Source: Myxococcales bacterium
Lineage (GTDB): Bacteria; Myxococcota_A; Polyangia; Haliangiales; Haliangiaceae
DNA: 35,053 bases
Assembly (NCBI GenBank): GCA_016720595.1
Contig: JADKKI010000060.1
Coordinates: forward strand, 1-35,053
Direction of reading: 5' to 3'
Below the pieces are notes generated by a model that worked only from the letters and a program-made list of their open reading frames with translations, was not told the DNA's origin and did not search any database. This document shows, one piece after another, positions 1 through 7,572 of the stretch. Made by a program: the position numbers and the translations under genes. Position 1 is the first letter of the stretch, and each line of letters begins with the position of its first letter.

Positions 1-527
1 TAGAGGAACTGCGGTGCTTGCAGCATCGCGCTGAGGGTCAGCTGCACCGCCGCAGGGAAGTCCACGGCGGTCGCCCACGAGGTGAAGCGCTGCGTGAAGT
101 GCGCCTCCTCCTCGATGGTCAGCGGGCGACGAAACATCCGCGCCCCGGTGGTCCGGATGAAGGCCGTGCTGCACGCCGCGGCCTGGGTCGGCGTGGCCCA
201 GTCCGCGCAGCCGGTGATGGTCGCGACCGCCGCGGTGTCCTGCGTCGCGGCCGCGGCGTAGAGGTTCGCGATCGCCTCGAACCGCGCGATCCGCACGTCC
301 GACGGCGCCTGGGCCTCGACCTCGTTGTCGAACCCAGAGACCGAGTTGTCGGCGGGCAGCGGCGGCAGCGCCGGATGGAGCGCCGGGAACAGGTCGCCCA
401 CGGCGTAGAGGTACTCGGTGTTGCTCAGCCGTCGGAGCGGCGCGGGGCCGATCCCGGCGCTACCCACCGCTCGGTCGTTGCCGCAGCCCAGCGCGAGCAA
501 CAGCGCGAGCACGGCTCCTCGTCGCAT
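1..527 (-). CDS. DUF1592/DUF1587-type lipoprotein, N-terminal part (cut by window edge)
   Basis: The reverse-strand frame opens with ATG at 527 and stays open for 175 codons to the window edge, so the C-terminal part is missing. Residues 1-15 form a short lipoprotein signal with lipobox LALGC (Cys15). Next comes PLRRLSNTEYLYAVGDLF, which resembles the DUF1587 'R-L-[TS]-N-x-E-Y' opening. Near the edge, FRRPLTIEEE and LTLSAMLQAPQFLY match the DUF1595/DUF1592 motifs of large secreted proteins found in Planctomycetes and Myxococcota, often with cytochrome-like or DUF1588/1585 domains further on. The role of this family is not established; an envelope-attached redox or polymer-handling role is often guessed. 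A TACCCT hexamer lies 9 bases before the ATG and there is no Shine-Dalgarno sequence. Family assignment is fairly sure; function is not. Confidence 0.75.
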   Translation of the reverse strand, partial: MRRGAVLALLLALGCGNDRAVGSAGIGPAPLRRLSNTEYLYAVGDLFPALHPALPPLPADNSVSGFDNEVEAQAPSDVRIARFEAIANLYAAAATQDTAAVATITGCADWATPTQAAACSTAFIRTTGARMFRRPLTIEEEAHFTQRFTSWATAVDFPAAVQLTLSAMLQAPQFL

Positions 528-536
528 GGCGGGTAC

Positions 537-542
537 AGGGTA
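537..542 (-). promoter_or_regulatory. -10-like hexamer TACCCT, gene at 527
   Basis: The reverse-strand TAnnnT hexamer is separated from the ATG at 527 by 9 bases, so the transcript would have at most a few untranslated bases. No clear -35 element is visible. Confidence 0.4.
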
Positions 543-629
543 TCAAATCCTCGTCGGTCGGATGGGCGAGAAAACCGGCGTGAGTTGGGGCTGGCGACGG
601 CCGGCCAACGTGATATTCCTGTCCAACTC

Positions 630-1052
630 GTGAGTTACTACGTTCGCTACTTCGCCGACCAGCCGGTCCTCCTCAAGGCGATCGGCACCAATCTGGCCGG
701 TGTCGATCCGCAATTCAAGATCGATGGCGGCGAGCTGATGCGCGGGCCCGAACTGCTCGGCGAGCTCGAGATCAGCGCCTCGGGGAGCGATCTGTTCGCC
801 GAGGATCTCGCATCGAAGATCGGCGAGCTCGAGCGCGTCGGGACGCCGGCGGCCCGCCAGGTGATCGCCCGGCTGCGGGGCACCAAGGCGATCGTCACGT
901 TGCGCGTGCTCGATGGCGAGCGTGACCCGGCCGTGACGTGGGATCTGATCAGCCCGCTGTGGACCGTGCTGCCGGCGTTGTCTGCCGGCCTGACCCAGTC
1001 AGATGGGCAGGGCTTCTACGACGGGTCCCAGCTCGTCGTCGCGCTCGCCTGA
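630..1052 (+). CDS. hypothetical protein (140 aa)
   Basis: I do not recognise the family. GTG at 630 is chosen because the protein-like composition begins there (VSYYVRYFADQPVLLKAIG); the frame stays open far upstream, but only as a shadow of the opposite-strand gene that starts at 527. The product is a soluble acidic 140-residue protein with no signal peptide or membrane segment. It mixes helical stretches (ELLGELEI, DLASKIGELERVG) with beta-like ones (KAIVTLRVL), and ends in YDGSQLVVALA. It could be a small cytoplasmic immunity- or regulator-like protein, but nothing in the sequence decides that. It is transcribed away from the lipoprotein gene at 527, leaving about 100 bp between the two starts for both promoters. 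Confidence 0.6.
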   Translation: MSYYVRYFADQPVLLKAIGTNLAGVDPQFKIDGGELMRGPELLGELEISASGSDLFAEDLASKIGELERVGTPAARQVIARLRGTKAIVTLRVLDGERDPAVTWDLISPLWTVLPALSAGLTQSDGQGFYDGSQLVVALA

Positions 1053-1124
1053 CTCCCGAGCTTCAAATCTGGAGCGCCGCGCTTGACGCGCGCGAGCCCG
1101 CGGCGCTTGCTCGGGCTACCCAAC

Positions 1125-1739
1125 ATGAAGCTCTATCACAACCCGTTGTCGCCGAACGTTCGGCGCGTTCGTCTCACGGCCGCCGTCCTCGGCATCACGC
1201 TCGAGGAGAAGCTGCTCGATTTTTCCAAGGGAGAGCACAAGAGCCCCGAGTTCCTGGCGCTCAATCCCAATGGCGCCGTCCCGACCCTCGTCGATGGCGA
1301 GTTCGCGCTCACGGAGTCGCGCGCGATCATGCAGTACCTCGCGTCGAAGAAGCCCGAGTCCGGGTTGCTCCCGAAAGATGAGATGGCGCGCGCCGACGTC
1401 ACGCGCTGGCAGTTCTGGGATGCGTCGCACTTCTCGCCCCAGTGCGCCACGCTCGCGTTCGAGCGGATCCTCAAGAAGATGATGGGGCTCGGCGAGCCGA
1501 ACGAGGCGAAGATCACCGAGGCGCTCGCGAACTTCCGCCGGTTCGGCGCGGTGCTCGACGCGCGCCTCAAGGGCAAGCAGTACCTCGTCGGCAACGCGCT
1601 GACGCTCGCGGATCTGACCGTCGCGTCGTCGCTGATGTACGCCAAGCAGGCGGATGTTCCGGTTGCGGAGTTCCCGAACGTCGAGGCGTGGCTCGGCCGG
1701 ATCACCGCGCTCGACGGCTGGAAGCAGACCGGCGCCTGA
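1125..1739 (+). CDS. glutathione S-transferase family protein
   Basis: The 204-residue length is typical for a bacterial GST. The N-terminal thioredoxin-like domain begins MKLYHNPLSPNVRRVR, with the beta1-alpha1 catalytic turn around residues 6-12. It continues through the cis-Pro segment (NPNGAVPTLVDGEFALTES, where V-P-T-L is the glutathione-backbone contact and E-S the gamma-glutamyl contact). The C-terminal all-helical domain contains YLVGNALTLADLTVASSL, the N-capping/hydrophobic-staple motif of GSTs. The enzyme would conjugate or reduce small electrophiles with glutathione in the cytoplasm; the substrate cannot be read from sequence. The start is placed at ATG 1125 because an upstream GTG-type extension has no family counterpart. 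The DUF1697 gene follows 59 bp downstream and may be co-transcribed. Confidence 0.9.
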   Translation: MKLYHNPLSPNVRRVRLTAAVLGITLEEKLLDFSKGEHKSPEFLALNPNGAVPTLVDGEFALTESRAIMQYLASKKPESGLLPKDEMARADVTRWQFWDASHFSPQCATLAFERILKKMMGLGEPNEAKITEALANFRRFGAVLDARLKGKQYLVGNALTLADLTVASSLMYAKQADVPVAEFPNVEAWLGRITALDGWKQTGA

Positions 1740-1783
1740 TCCGTCGCTCGAGCGCGGCGAGCTCAGCGCGATCCCTCAGCTCT

Positions 1784-1791
1784 AAGGCAGG
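1784..1791 (+). promoter_or_regulatory. ribosome-binding site AAGGCAGG
   Basis: A purine-rich Shine-Dalgarno-like stretch sits 7 bases before GTG 1799 and decides that start. It is one of the few clear ribosome-binding sites in the window and belongs to a gene lying downstream on a probable shared transcript. Confidence 0.6.
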
Positions 1792-1798
1792 TACCTAC

Positions 1799-2302
1799 GT
1801 GTTCATTGCTCTCCTGCGCGCAGTCAACGTCGGTGGCACCGGCAAGCTTGCGATGACCGATCTGGTCAAGCTGTGCGAGCGCGCCGGGTTCACGGACGTG
1901 AAGACGTATATCCAGAGCGGCAACGTGGTGTTCGGCAGCCGCGCCGGCGAAGCCAAGGTCAAGGCCACGCTCGAGAAGGCACTCGCCGCAAAGCTCGGCA
2001 AGCCCGTGGGGGTGATCCTGCGCGACGCGGCTGCGCTCACGCGCGTGCTCGCGGACAACCCGTTCAAGAGCGCGCCGCCGAACCGGGTGATCGTGATGTT
2101 CTACGACGAGCCGCTACCCGCGGACGCGCTCGCCGGCGTGAACGCGCCGGGTGGTGAGCAGCTCGAGCTCCACGGTCGGGAGCTCTACATCCACTACGCC
2201 GAGGGGCAGGGCGTGTCGAAGCTGAAGGTCCCACTCGCAAGCCGCGGGACGGGGCGTAACCTCAACACCGTTGCGAAGCTCGCGGCGATGGCAGGCTGTT
2301 GA
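1799..2302 (+). CDS. DUF1697 family protein
   Basis: The 167-residue product opens VFIALLRAVNVGGTGKLAM, the DUF1697 signature (Y-x-A-L-L-R-[GA]-[IV]-N-V-G-G). It continues with LCERAGFTDVKTYIQSGNVVF and ends with the family's closing pattern KLKVPLASRGTGRNLNTVAKLAAMA. The family is widespread in bacteria and has a ferredoxin-like two-repeat fold; its biochemical role is unknown, so I assign none. Start at GTG 1799 is supported by the AAGGCAGG site 7 bases upstream and by the family N-terminus. The frame also stays open upstream through the GST gene, which is a shadow. Confidence 0.9.
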   Translation: MFIALLRAVNVGGTGKLAMTDLVKLCERAGFTDVKTYIQSGNVVFGSRAGEAKVKATLEKALAAKLGKPVGVILRDAAALTRVLADNPFKSAPPNRVIVMFYDEPLPADALAGVNAPGGEQLELHGRELYIHYAEGQGVSKLKVPLASRGTGRNLNTVAKLAAMAGC

Positions 2303-2385
2303 CCTGGCGCTACGAGCTCGTCGCGGAGGCGGAGCGAGTGTGATCGCACCTGTTCAAGACCACCCACGTCGCGCACCAAGGCGCT

Positions 2386-3213
2386 GTGGGGCTGGTGCTG
2401 CTGCTCGGTTGGGCTCGTGGTGGATTGCGGCCTCGGGCGGGGGCGCGGGGCAGGGGGTGCGCGGGCGACGCGCTCTCGCCCACACCGGTGCGTGCCGGGA
2501 CCGCCGTGCGCCCCGGCGCCGACGATCCGGTGAGCGCCACGTTCTGGACCTGGGCCCAGGCAACGTTCGCGATCGTCGATGCACCAGCGTCGAAGGCCGC
2601 CGCAGCCAGGATCGCCGCGCAGCTGAGCGCAGAGGATGACGTGGTCGATCTCGGTCCCACCACGATCGCCATCGTCGACACGACCGAATGGACGATGGTC
2701 GACGAGTTCGTCGCGCGTGGGTGCGAGAACATGCACGGTCAACCCTGCGATCCGTTTGCGGTCAAGACGGGCAGGAAGGTCAGGCATCCCGATCGGATGT
2801 CGAGCGCCATGCTGATGGGCTACGCGATGCGGCCACCTTGTCCGTGCTGGAGCTCGGCGGGCGGGGTCGTGTTGCGCTGCTGATCGTTCGAGCCGCATCA
2901 GGACAAGATCCTCGACGTTTACAACAACCCGTCCCACGCCAAGCAGGTCCTCGCATACCTCGAGACAGTTCAGGAGCCCGCACCCGAGCTTCGGGTCGCG
3001 CTCGCGTACGATCGCACGGTGATCGCGGCGTACCTGCACGATGCGGTCGCGTACGCCGGGGCGTACAAGGCGCTCGACGAGGCGCTCGCGAAGGACAAGC
3101 CAGCGGGGGCGGCCAAGGTGGCGATCGACAACGCGCGCGCGAGCCTCGATCTACTCGCGAGCGGCAAGCTCTCGTTCACCGCACCGTTTGGCCTCGCGCC
3201 CTACCTTCAGTGA
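2386..3213 (+). pseudogene. broken hypothetical gene (frame disrupted near 2830-2890)
   Basis: Two protein-like segments share a frame but are split by a TGA at 2881-2883. The first covers about 2520-2830 and includes DVVDLGPTTIAIVDTTEW and MVDEFVARGCENMHGQPC. The second runs from about 2890 to the stop at 3213 and includes HQDKILDVYNNPSHAKQVL and SLDLLASGKLSFTAPFGLAP. Between them the neighbouring frame reads AATLSVLELGGRGRVALL, which suggests two compensating single-base indels rather than a nonsense mutation. The 5' end (GTG 2386, VGLVLLLGW) looks like a lipoprotein signal whose Cys has become Trp, followed by a G-rich low-quality-looking stretch (2430-2465). This is either a decayed lipoprotein gene or sequencing error at G runs. 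No family recognised. Confidence 0.5.
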
Positions 3214-3299
3214 CGGTCGACGTTAAGCTCATCTGACGCGTCCCCACGATAGTTTGAGACGCCGCCGAGAAAGCCTTCGCGGCTCCAGGGCGACTCTCC

Positions 3300-3305
3300 T
3301 ATGGT
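3300..3305 (+). promoter_or_regulatory. -10-like hexamer TATGGT, gene at 3312
   Basis: TATGGT ends 6 bases before ATG 3312. The spacing would place the transcription start on the start codon itself, which fits a leaderless mRNA. Confidence 0.5.
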
Positions 3306-3311
3306 CCGTCC

Positions 3312-3806
3312 ATGAGCGTGACCCTCGGCTACCAGGCCACCGCGACAGCCACGGCGACGGCGGAGTTTCGGTGTGTTCATTGCGGTCACCGCGCGCGGGC
3401 GGAAGTGACGGGCGTCGGGGAAGGGGTCCAGAGCATTCTCAACTCGGGTGGCACGGCGCACGCACGTGCACGCGCGGATGCGCGGCTCGACATCGGCCGC
3501 ACGCTGGCTCGCGCGAAGTGCCCGAAGTGCCAGCTGCGAGATGGGTGTGGGGTGTGGCGGTTCTTCCGCTCATTTGTGATCATCGCGGTTCTTATGATGT
3601 CGATCGGGTTCGTGCTCGGCTTCGCACCGACGTGGTTCGATCTCAACATGCGCCCACGCGACAAGGCCTTGGTCGCGTGGCTCGTCCCCGCGCTCATCGG
3701 CGGCACGCTCGTGCTCATCATGCCGTTCCAGATCTGGTTCAGGTGGGCCGGCCTCGACGCTCGCGTACGCTGGCTTGCCGAGCGCGACCCTGCGGCGTCG
3801 ATGTAG
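3312..3806 (+). CDS. zinc-ribbon membrane protein (164 aa)
   Basis: The N-terminal half holds two Cys pairs, FRCVHCGH (Cys21, Cys24) and AKCPKCQ (Cys70, Cys73), about 46 residues apart, as in a split zinc ribbon. Between them is a small-residue, Ala/Arg-rich segment. Two hydrophobic segments follow at about residues 87-107 (SFVIIAVLMMSIGFVLGF) and 122-142 (LVAWLVPALIGGTLVLIMPF), so the protein should sit in the inner membrane with the zinc ribbon in the cytoplasm. Myxobacterial genomes carry many such orphan zinc-ribbon/membrane proteins without known role. The gene stands alone, with a TATGGT hexamer 6 bases before the ATG. Topology is inferred from hydrophobicity only. Confidence 0.75.
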   Translation: MSVTLGYQATATATATAEFRCVHCGHRARAEVTGVGEGVQSILNSGGTAHARARADARLDIGRTLARAKCPKCQLRDGCGVWRFFRSFVIIAVLMMSIGFVLGFAPTWFDLNMRPRDKALVAWLVPALIGGTLVLIMPFQIWFRWAGLDARVRWLAERDPAASM

Positions 3807-3966
3807 GACCAAGTTGTTCGCCGCCGCTCGACGCATCGGGCTTCGCGAAAGGCGCCTCGCGCGGCGGCCGCGTCCACCATGCGGCCCAGAAGAACCGCCG
3901 TCGCTGGGTGATGGTGATCGAGCAGACTGCGCTCGCGAGCTCCGACATGAGGTAGGAGTGTAGGCG

Positions 3967-4590
3967 TCAGAAGCTCGAGCCGGGCTGCTTCAAGAACTCG
4001 AGCTCCTGGTCGGTCGAGGCTCGCCCCAAGATCTCGTTCCGGTGCGGAAACCGCCCGAAGCGCTCGATAATCAGCGCGTGCTTCTCGGCGTACTCCCTTG
4101 CCATCGAGAGGACGGCGATCTCCCCCGCGGGCTCGTCGGCCCGCGCTGCGTCCCGGGCGAGGACCTCGAACCGCTCGACGCACCGCCGCTGCACGATGGC
4201 GTCCTCCGCGTGCATCAGCGGCATGTAGAACATGTAGCGCTCGGAGATTGCGAGCTCGAGATCCAGGCCGGAGCCGAGGCCGCCGAGACAGACCGCGAGA
4301 GCGCGGCCGTCCTGTTCGAATGACCGGGGCGATCCTCGGTAGACGTTTCGCGACATCTGATCGAGGAGCACGATGAGCGCCAGCGACCCGCGTGCCGCGT
4401 CGCTGCCCTCGGTCCAGGCGACGAGCTCACCGCGCTGAGCGCGCTCCATGAGAGGGAGGAAGCGCTCGCGGATCTCGTCGTCAACGGCGGCGTCCTTCTT
4501 GAACCAACGCTGCGCTGACGTGCCTAACCGTTCTCGCGGCTCGCCGAACCAGTACGAGAGTACGCGCGCGAGGTCTTCGGCCATGTCCAT
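3967..4590 (-). CDS. DUF924 family protein
   Basis: The 207-residue product matches the DUF924 (COG3803) family along its length. It opens with VLSYWFGEP and RWFKKDAAVDDEIRERF, has the central LIVLLDQMSRNVYRGSPRSF signature, then YMFYMPLMHAED, and closes with RFGRFPHRNEILGRAST. Members are soluble all-helical proteins related to TPR-like folds, with no accepted biochemical function. The start is either ATG 4590 or ATG 4584 (M-D-M); both give the same family N-terminus. About 160 bp between this gene's stop and the convergent gene ending at 3806 shows no clear hairpin terminator. A small upstream gap (4591-4678) separates it from the stop of the acyl-CoA synthetase on the same strand, so the two could be read together. 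Confidence 0.9.
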   Translation of the reverse strand: MDMAEDLARVLSYWFGEPRERLGTSAQRWFKKDAAVDDEIRERFLPLMERAQRGELVAWTEGSDAARGSLALIVLLDQMSRNVYRGSPRSFEQDGRALAVCLGGLGSGLDLELAISERYMFYMPLMHAEDAIVQRRCVERFEVLARDAARADEPAGEIAVLSMAREYAEKHALIIERFGRFPHRNEILGRASTDQELEFLKQPGSSF

Positions 4591-4678
4591 CTATGCCAGC
4601 GTCCGGGCCGATGTCCTAGCGGGCAGTCAGTTCGACACTTCCCAGGCCGTAGTTGTTCGTCGCGGGCGGGGGCGAGGG

Positions 4679-6211
4679 TCAGCTCACCTGACGCGTCCGA
4701 CCCACCCAGTAGGGCGCGCGCAGCAGGAACTTCTGGAGCTTGCCGGTGGCGGTTCGTGCGAGCTCCGCGCGGATCTCGATCGACGTGGGGCACTTGTAGT
4801 GGGCGAGGTGCGCGCGACAGTGAGCGATCAACTCGATCTCGGAGGTGGTCGCACCCGGGCGGAGCACGACGAGCGCCTTCACGGTCTCGCCCCACTTCTC
4901 GTCGGGGACGCCGATCACCGCCACCGCATCGACGGTGGCATGGGCGGCCAAGCAGTCCTCGACCTCGATCGAGCTGACGTTCTCACCGCCGGTGATGATC
5001 ACGTCCTTCTTGCGATCGGAGATCGAGACGTAGCCGCCCTCGTCGAGCATGCCGCCGTCACCGGTGTGGAACCAGCCGTCGACGATCGCGGCGTTGGTCG
5101 CCACGGGATCGTTCCAGTACCCCGCCATCACCACGTTCGCGCGAGCGAGGACCTCGCCTTGTGCATCGACGCGCACGCGGGCACCGATCACGGGAGCACC
5201 GGCTCGCCCGAGCTTCGCGGCACGCGCGGCCGGGCTGAGGTCGTCATACTCCGCGCGGAGGCGATTCATCGTGAGCAGCGGCGAGGTCTCGGTGAGGCCA
5301 TAGAGCTGGATGAACTCCCAGCCGAGCTCGGTCTCGACGCGCTCGATGGTGCGCGTGGGCGGCGGTGCTCCGGCGACCAGGATCCGGGTCTTGCCTCGGC
5401 CCGGGACCGCGGCGAGGCCCTGGGCCGCATCGAGCACCCCGTTGACGACAGCGGGTGCGCCACCGAGGAACGTCACACCATGCTTGTCGACGCGCCGCAG
5501 CAGCTCGGCGCCGCTGACCTTGCGCAGGATCACCTGAGGCACGCCCATCGCGGCCAGTGCGAACGGCATCCCCCACCCGTTGCAGTGGAAGATCGGGACC
5601 ACGTGGAGGAAGCAGTCGCGATCGGACACGCCGGCGTGCCAGCCAAACGTCGTGGCGTTGAGCCAGAGGTTGCGATGCGTGAGCTGGACGCCCTTGGGGC
5701 GTGCGGTGGTCCCGCTCGTGTAGTTGAGCGTGGCGACACTGTCCTCGTCGATCTCGATCAGGTTGGGCGCCTGGGTCTGCTCGAACAGCTGGGCGTCGGA
5801 GGCCTCTCCGAGCACGAACCGATGTTCGACGGGGACCGCGGCGAGATCCTCCTCGAGCTCCGGGTCGAGCAACAACACGCGCGCACCGGAGTGCTCGACG
5901 ATGTACGTGATCTCGTGGGCGTGCAGGCGGAAGTTGATCGGGACCAAGATCCGCCCGGAGATGCAGGCTCCGTAGAGCGCCGCGATCCAGCGCGCCGAGT
6001 TAGGCGACACGATCGCGATGCGCTCTCCCTGGCCGATGCCGAGCGCGTCGAGCGCGGCCGCGAACGACCGTGCACGACGCGCGAGCTCGCCGTACGTGAT
6101 CGCCCCCCAGCTCCGCGCCGGCTGGTCCGGTTCGTCGACGACGCCGATCCGGTCGCCGTAGACCTGTTCGGCACGGTCGAGGAAGTCGCGCACGGTCAAA
6201 GGGACTCGCAT
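4679..6211 (-). CDS. AMP-dependent acyl-CoA synthetase/ligase (ANL superfamily)
   Basis: The 510-residue cytoplasmic enzyme activates a carboxylic acid as acyl-AMP and then as acyl-CoA. The ANL core motifs are all present: P-loop TSGTTARPKG (about residues 165-174), LYGLTETSP, NDPVATNAAIVDGWFHTGD, the hinge SDRKKDVIITGGENVSS, and the catalytic-lysine motif RTATGKLQKFLLR near the C terminus. The order and spacing resemble the medium/long-chain fatty-acyl-CoA ligase branch (FadD3/AlkK-like), but the substrate cannot be read directly. Start at ATG 6211 (MRVPLTVRDFLDRA) fits the family; it is preceded by TACCGT with 6 bases between. The promoter region (6212-6366) is shared head to head with the CAP-domain gene. 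DUF924 lies downstream. Confidence 0.93.
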   Translation of the reverse strand: MRVPLTVRDFLDRAEQVYGDRIGVVDEPDQPARSWGAITYGELARRARSFAAALDALGIGQGERIAIVSPNSARWIAALYGACISGRILVPINFRLHAHEITYIVEHSGARVLLLDPELEEDLAAVPVEHRFVLGEASDAQLFEQTQAPNLIEIDEDSVATLNYTSGTTARPKGVQLTHRNLWLNATTFGWHAGVSDRDCFLHVVPIFHCNGWGMPFALAAMGVPQVILRKVSGAELLRRVDKHGVTFLGGAPAVVNGVLDAAQGLAAVPGRGKTRILVAGAPPPTRTIERVETELGWEFIQLYGLTETSPLLTMNRLRAEYDDLSPAARAAKLGRAGAPVIGARVRVDAQGEVLARANVVMAGYWNDPVATNAAIVDGWFHTGDGGMLDEGGYVSISDRKKDVIITGGENVSSIEVEDCLAAHATVDAVAVIGVPDEKWGETVKALVVLRPGATTSEIELIAHCRAHLAHYKCPTSIEIRAELARTATGKLQKFLLRAPYWVGRTRQVS

Positions 6212-6217
6212 GCAGAG

Positions 6218-6223
6218 ACGGTA
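6218..6223 (-). promoter_or_regulatory. -10-like hexamer TACCGT, gene at 6211
   Basis: The reverse-strand TACCGT is spaced 6 bases from the ATG of the acyl-CoA synthetase, with no Shine-Dalgarno sequence between. It supports ATG 6211 over the longer frame. Confidence 0.5.
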
Positions 6224-6354
6224 GCGCAAGTGGCCCGGCTCCGACGAGGGGGCGCCCACCGCAGAAGCTGCGCGGCATCGTCAGCAGCGGCGTGCCGTGG
6301 CTCACGAACGCGATCGCCCGGGCGGTCGTGAATGCGTGGGGGCCGCGCCCGTCC

Positions 6355-6360
6355 TACAGT
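6355..6360 (+). promoter_or_regulatory. -10-like hexamer TACAGT, gene at 6367
   Basis: TACAGT ends 6 bases before ATG 6367 and supports that start over an in-frame GTG-type extension beginning about 75 bases upstream. Confidence 0.5.
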
Positions 6361-6366
6361 GAACGT

Positions 6367-7518
6367 ATGCCTCGCCCCTGGCTCGTCGCGGTCGTCGCGC
6401 TCCTCGTGCTGGTGACCCACACCGCCGTGGCCGCGCCGCCGGAGGCCGGGGCGCTCGAGCGCGTCAACGCCTATCGCGCTGCGGCCGGGCTCGGGGCGGT
6501 TCGCATCGATGCAGCGCTCAGCAAGGGCTGCATGGAGCACGCGCAGTACATGCTGAAGAATGCAGGCACCGACGCGATGGTCGGGCTCGAGGCGCACAAG
6601 CAGCGGCCCGACTTGCCGGGAGCAACACCCGCGGGCGCGAAGTGCGGGAAGGCCGCGGATCTGTTTCCCGGTGTGGCGGATCTCGGCCTCGCGATCGATG
6701 GCTGGATGGCGGGCATCTATCACCGGCGCCCGATGCTCGATCCAGGCCTCAAGACGATCGGCATCGGCTATGCGGCGCTGCCCGATGGCTCGCTGATGGC
6801 GGCGCTGATGTTCGGCGAATCGACGAAGCTCGGCGCCTGGCCGGTCCGCTATCCCGCGGCGGATCAGACCACGGTGCCACTCGAGTACGGCAACGAGATC
6901 CCGAACCCGATCCCGGGGCAGGGGACCGGCGGGTATCCGATCACGCTGCAGTTCCCCGCGTTCGACGAGGTCACGGGCGTGCGCGCGGCACTCGTCGATG
7001 CCGCCGGAGCGAAGGTCCCGTTCCACCTCTCGGACCCCGAGCATCCGGCCACCTCGTTCGGGCAGTACGGCGTGGTGAGTGTGATCCCGAAGCGCGCACT
7101 GGCGCCGGACCAGCGCTACACGATCCGGATCGAGGCGACGTGGAAGGGCACGGCCAAGACCTGGAGTTGGAGCTTCCGGACCATCGCGCTGCGCCGGCTC
7201 GATGCGAATGACGATGCGGCGATGGTCGGTGCGATCGGGGTGCCGAGCCTCGTGCGTGGCACCGTCTCGTACGGCGGGATGATGAACACGGCCACGGTGT
7301 TCCTGCAGATCGGCGCGAGCAAGGACGGTCGCTACCAGATGCTCTCGGTGTTGATCCCGATCGCCGTGTGGAAGCAGCTCGCCGGCAAGGCGGCGCCAGG
7401 ATCGTTCAAGGGCAAGACACTCGAGGTGCAGGCGACCCCGCAGCTCGTGCAGCAGAAGTACCTCAACCTGACGATCGCCGAGCAGGCGCAGCTCCGGGTC
7501 GTCGCGCCCGCGCGCTGA
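6367..7518 (+). CDS. secreted CAP-domain protein with Ig-like C-terminal domain
   Basis: The 383-residue product starts with a Sec signal peptide (MPRPWLVAVVALLVLVTHTAVAAP, cleavage near Ala22/Ala23). A CAP/SCP-like domain follows (about residues 28-165): ALERVNAYRAAAGLGAVRID, then KGCMEHAQYMLKN with the conserved His, and GIGYAALPDGSLMAALMFGE as the closing strand. A region near residues 185-300 (PITLQFPAFDEVTGVRAALV, then RALAPDQRYTIRIEATWKG and WSWSFRT) looks like a bacterial Ig-like (SbsA/Big_5 type) domain. A C-terminal beta-rich domain of unknown type completes it. CAP proteins bind lipids or wall ligands, or act as proteases in some lineages; none of that can be decided here. The protein should be periplasmic or secreted. 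Confidence 0.8.
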   Translation: MPRPWLVAVVALLVLVTHTAVAAPPEAGALERVNAYRAAAGLGAVRIDAALSKGCMEHAQYMLKNAGTDAMVGLEAHKQRPDLPGATPAGAKCGKAADLFPGVADLGLAIDGWMAGIYHRRPMLDPGLKTIGIGYAALPDGSLMAALMFGESTKLGAWPVRYPAADQTTVPLEYGNEIPNPIPGQGTGGYPITLQFPAFDEVTGVRAALVDAAGAKVPFHLSDPEHPATSFGQYGVVSVIPKRALAPDQRYTIRIEATWKGTAKTWSWSFRTIALRRLDANDDAAMVGAIGVPSLVRGTVSYGGMMNTATVFLQIGASKDGRYQMLSVLIPIAVWKQLAGKAAPGSFKGKTLEVQATPQLVQQKYLNLTIAEQAQLRVVAPAR

Positions 7519-7572
7519 GGCCAGAGAACATCCGCGCACGCAGCGGCTCCGGCGTGCGACCATCGAAGCCGG

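Noticed and set aside
18..629. Long + strand frame upstream of the 630 gene
   Set aside because: It is Arg/Gly-rich shadow coding antisense to the DUF1592-type gene on the minus strand. The protein-like part begins only at GTG 630.
4448..6331. 627-codon + strand open frame
   Set aside because: Antisense of the acyl-CoA synthetase and the end of DUF924; Arg/Glu/Gly/His-rich as expected for shadow frames in high-GC DNA.
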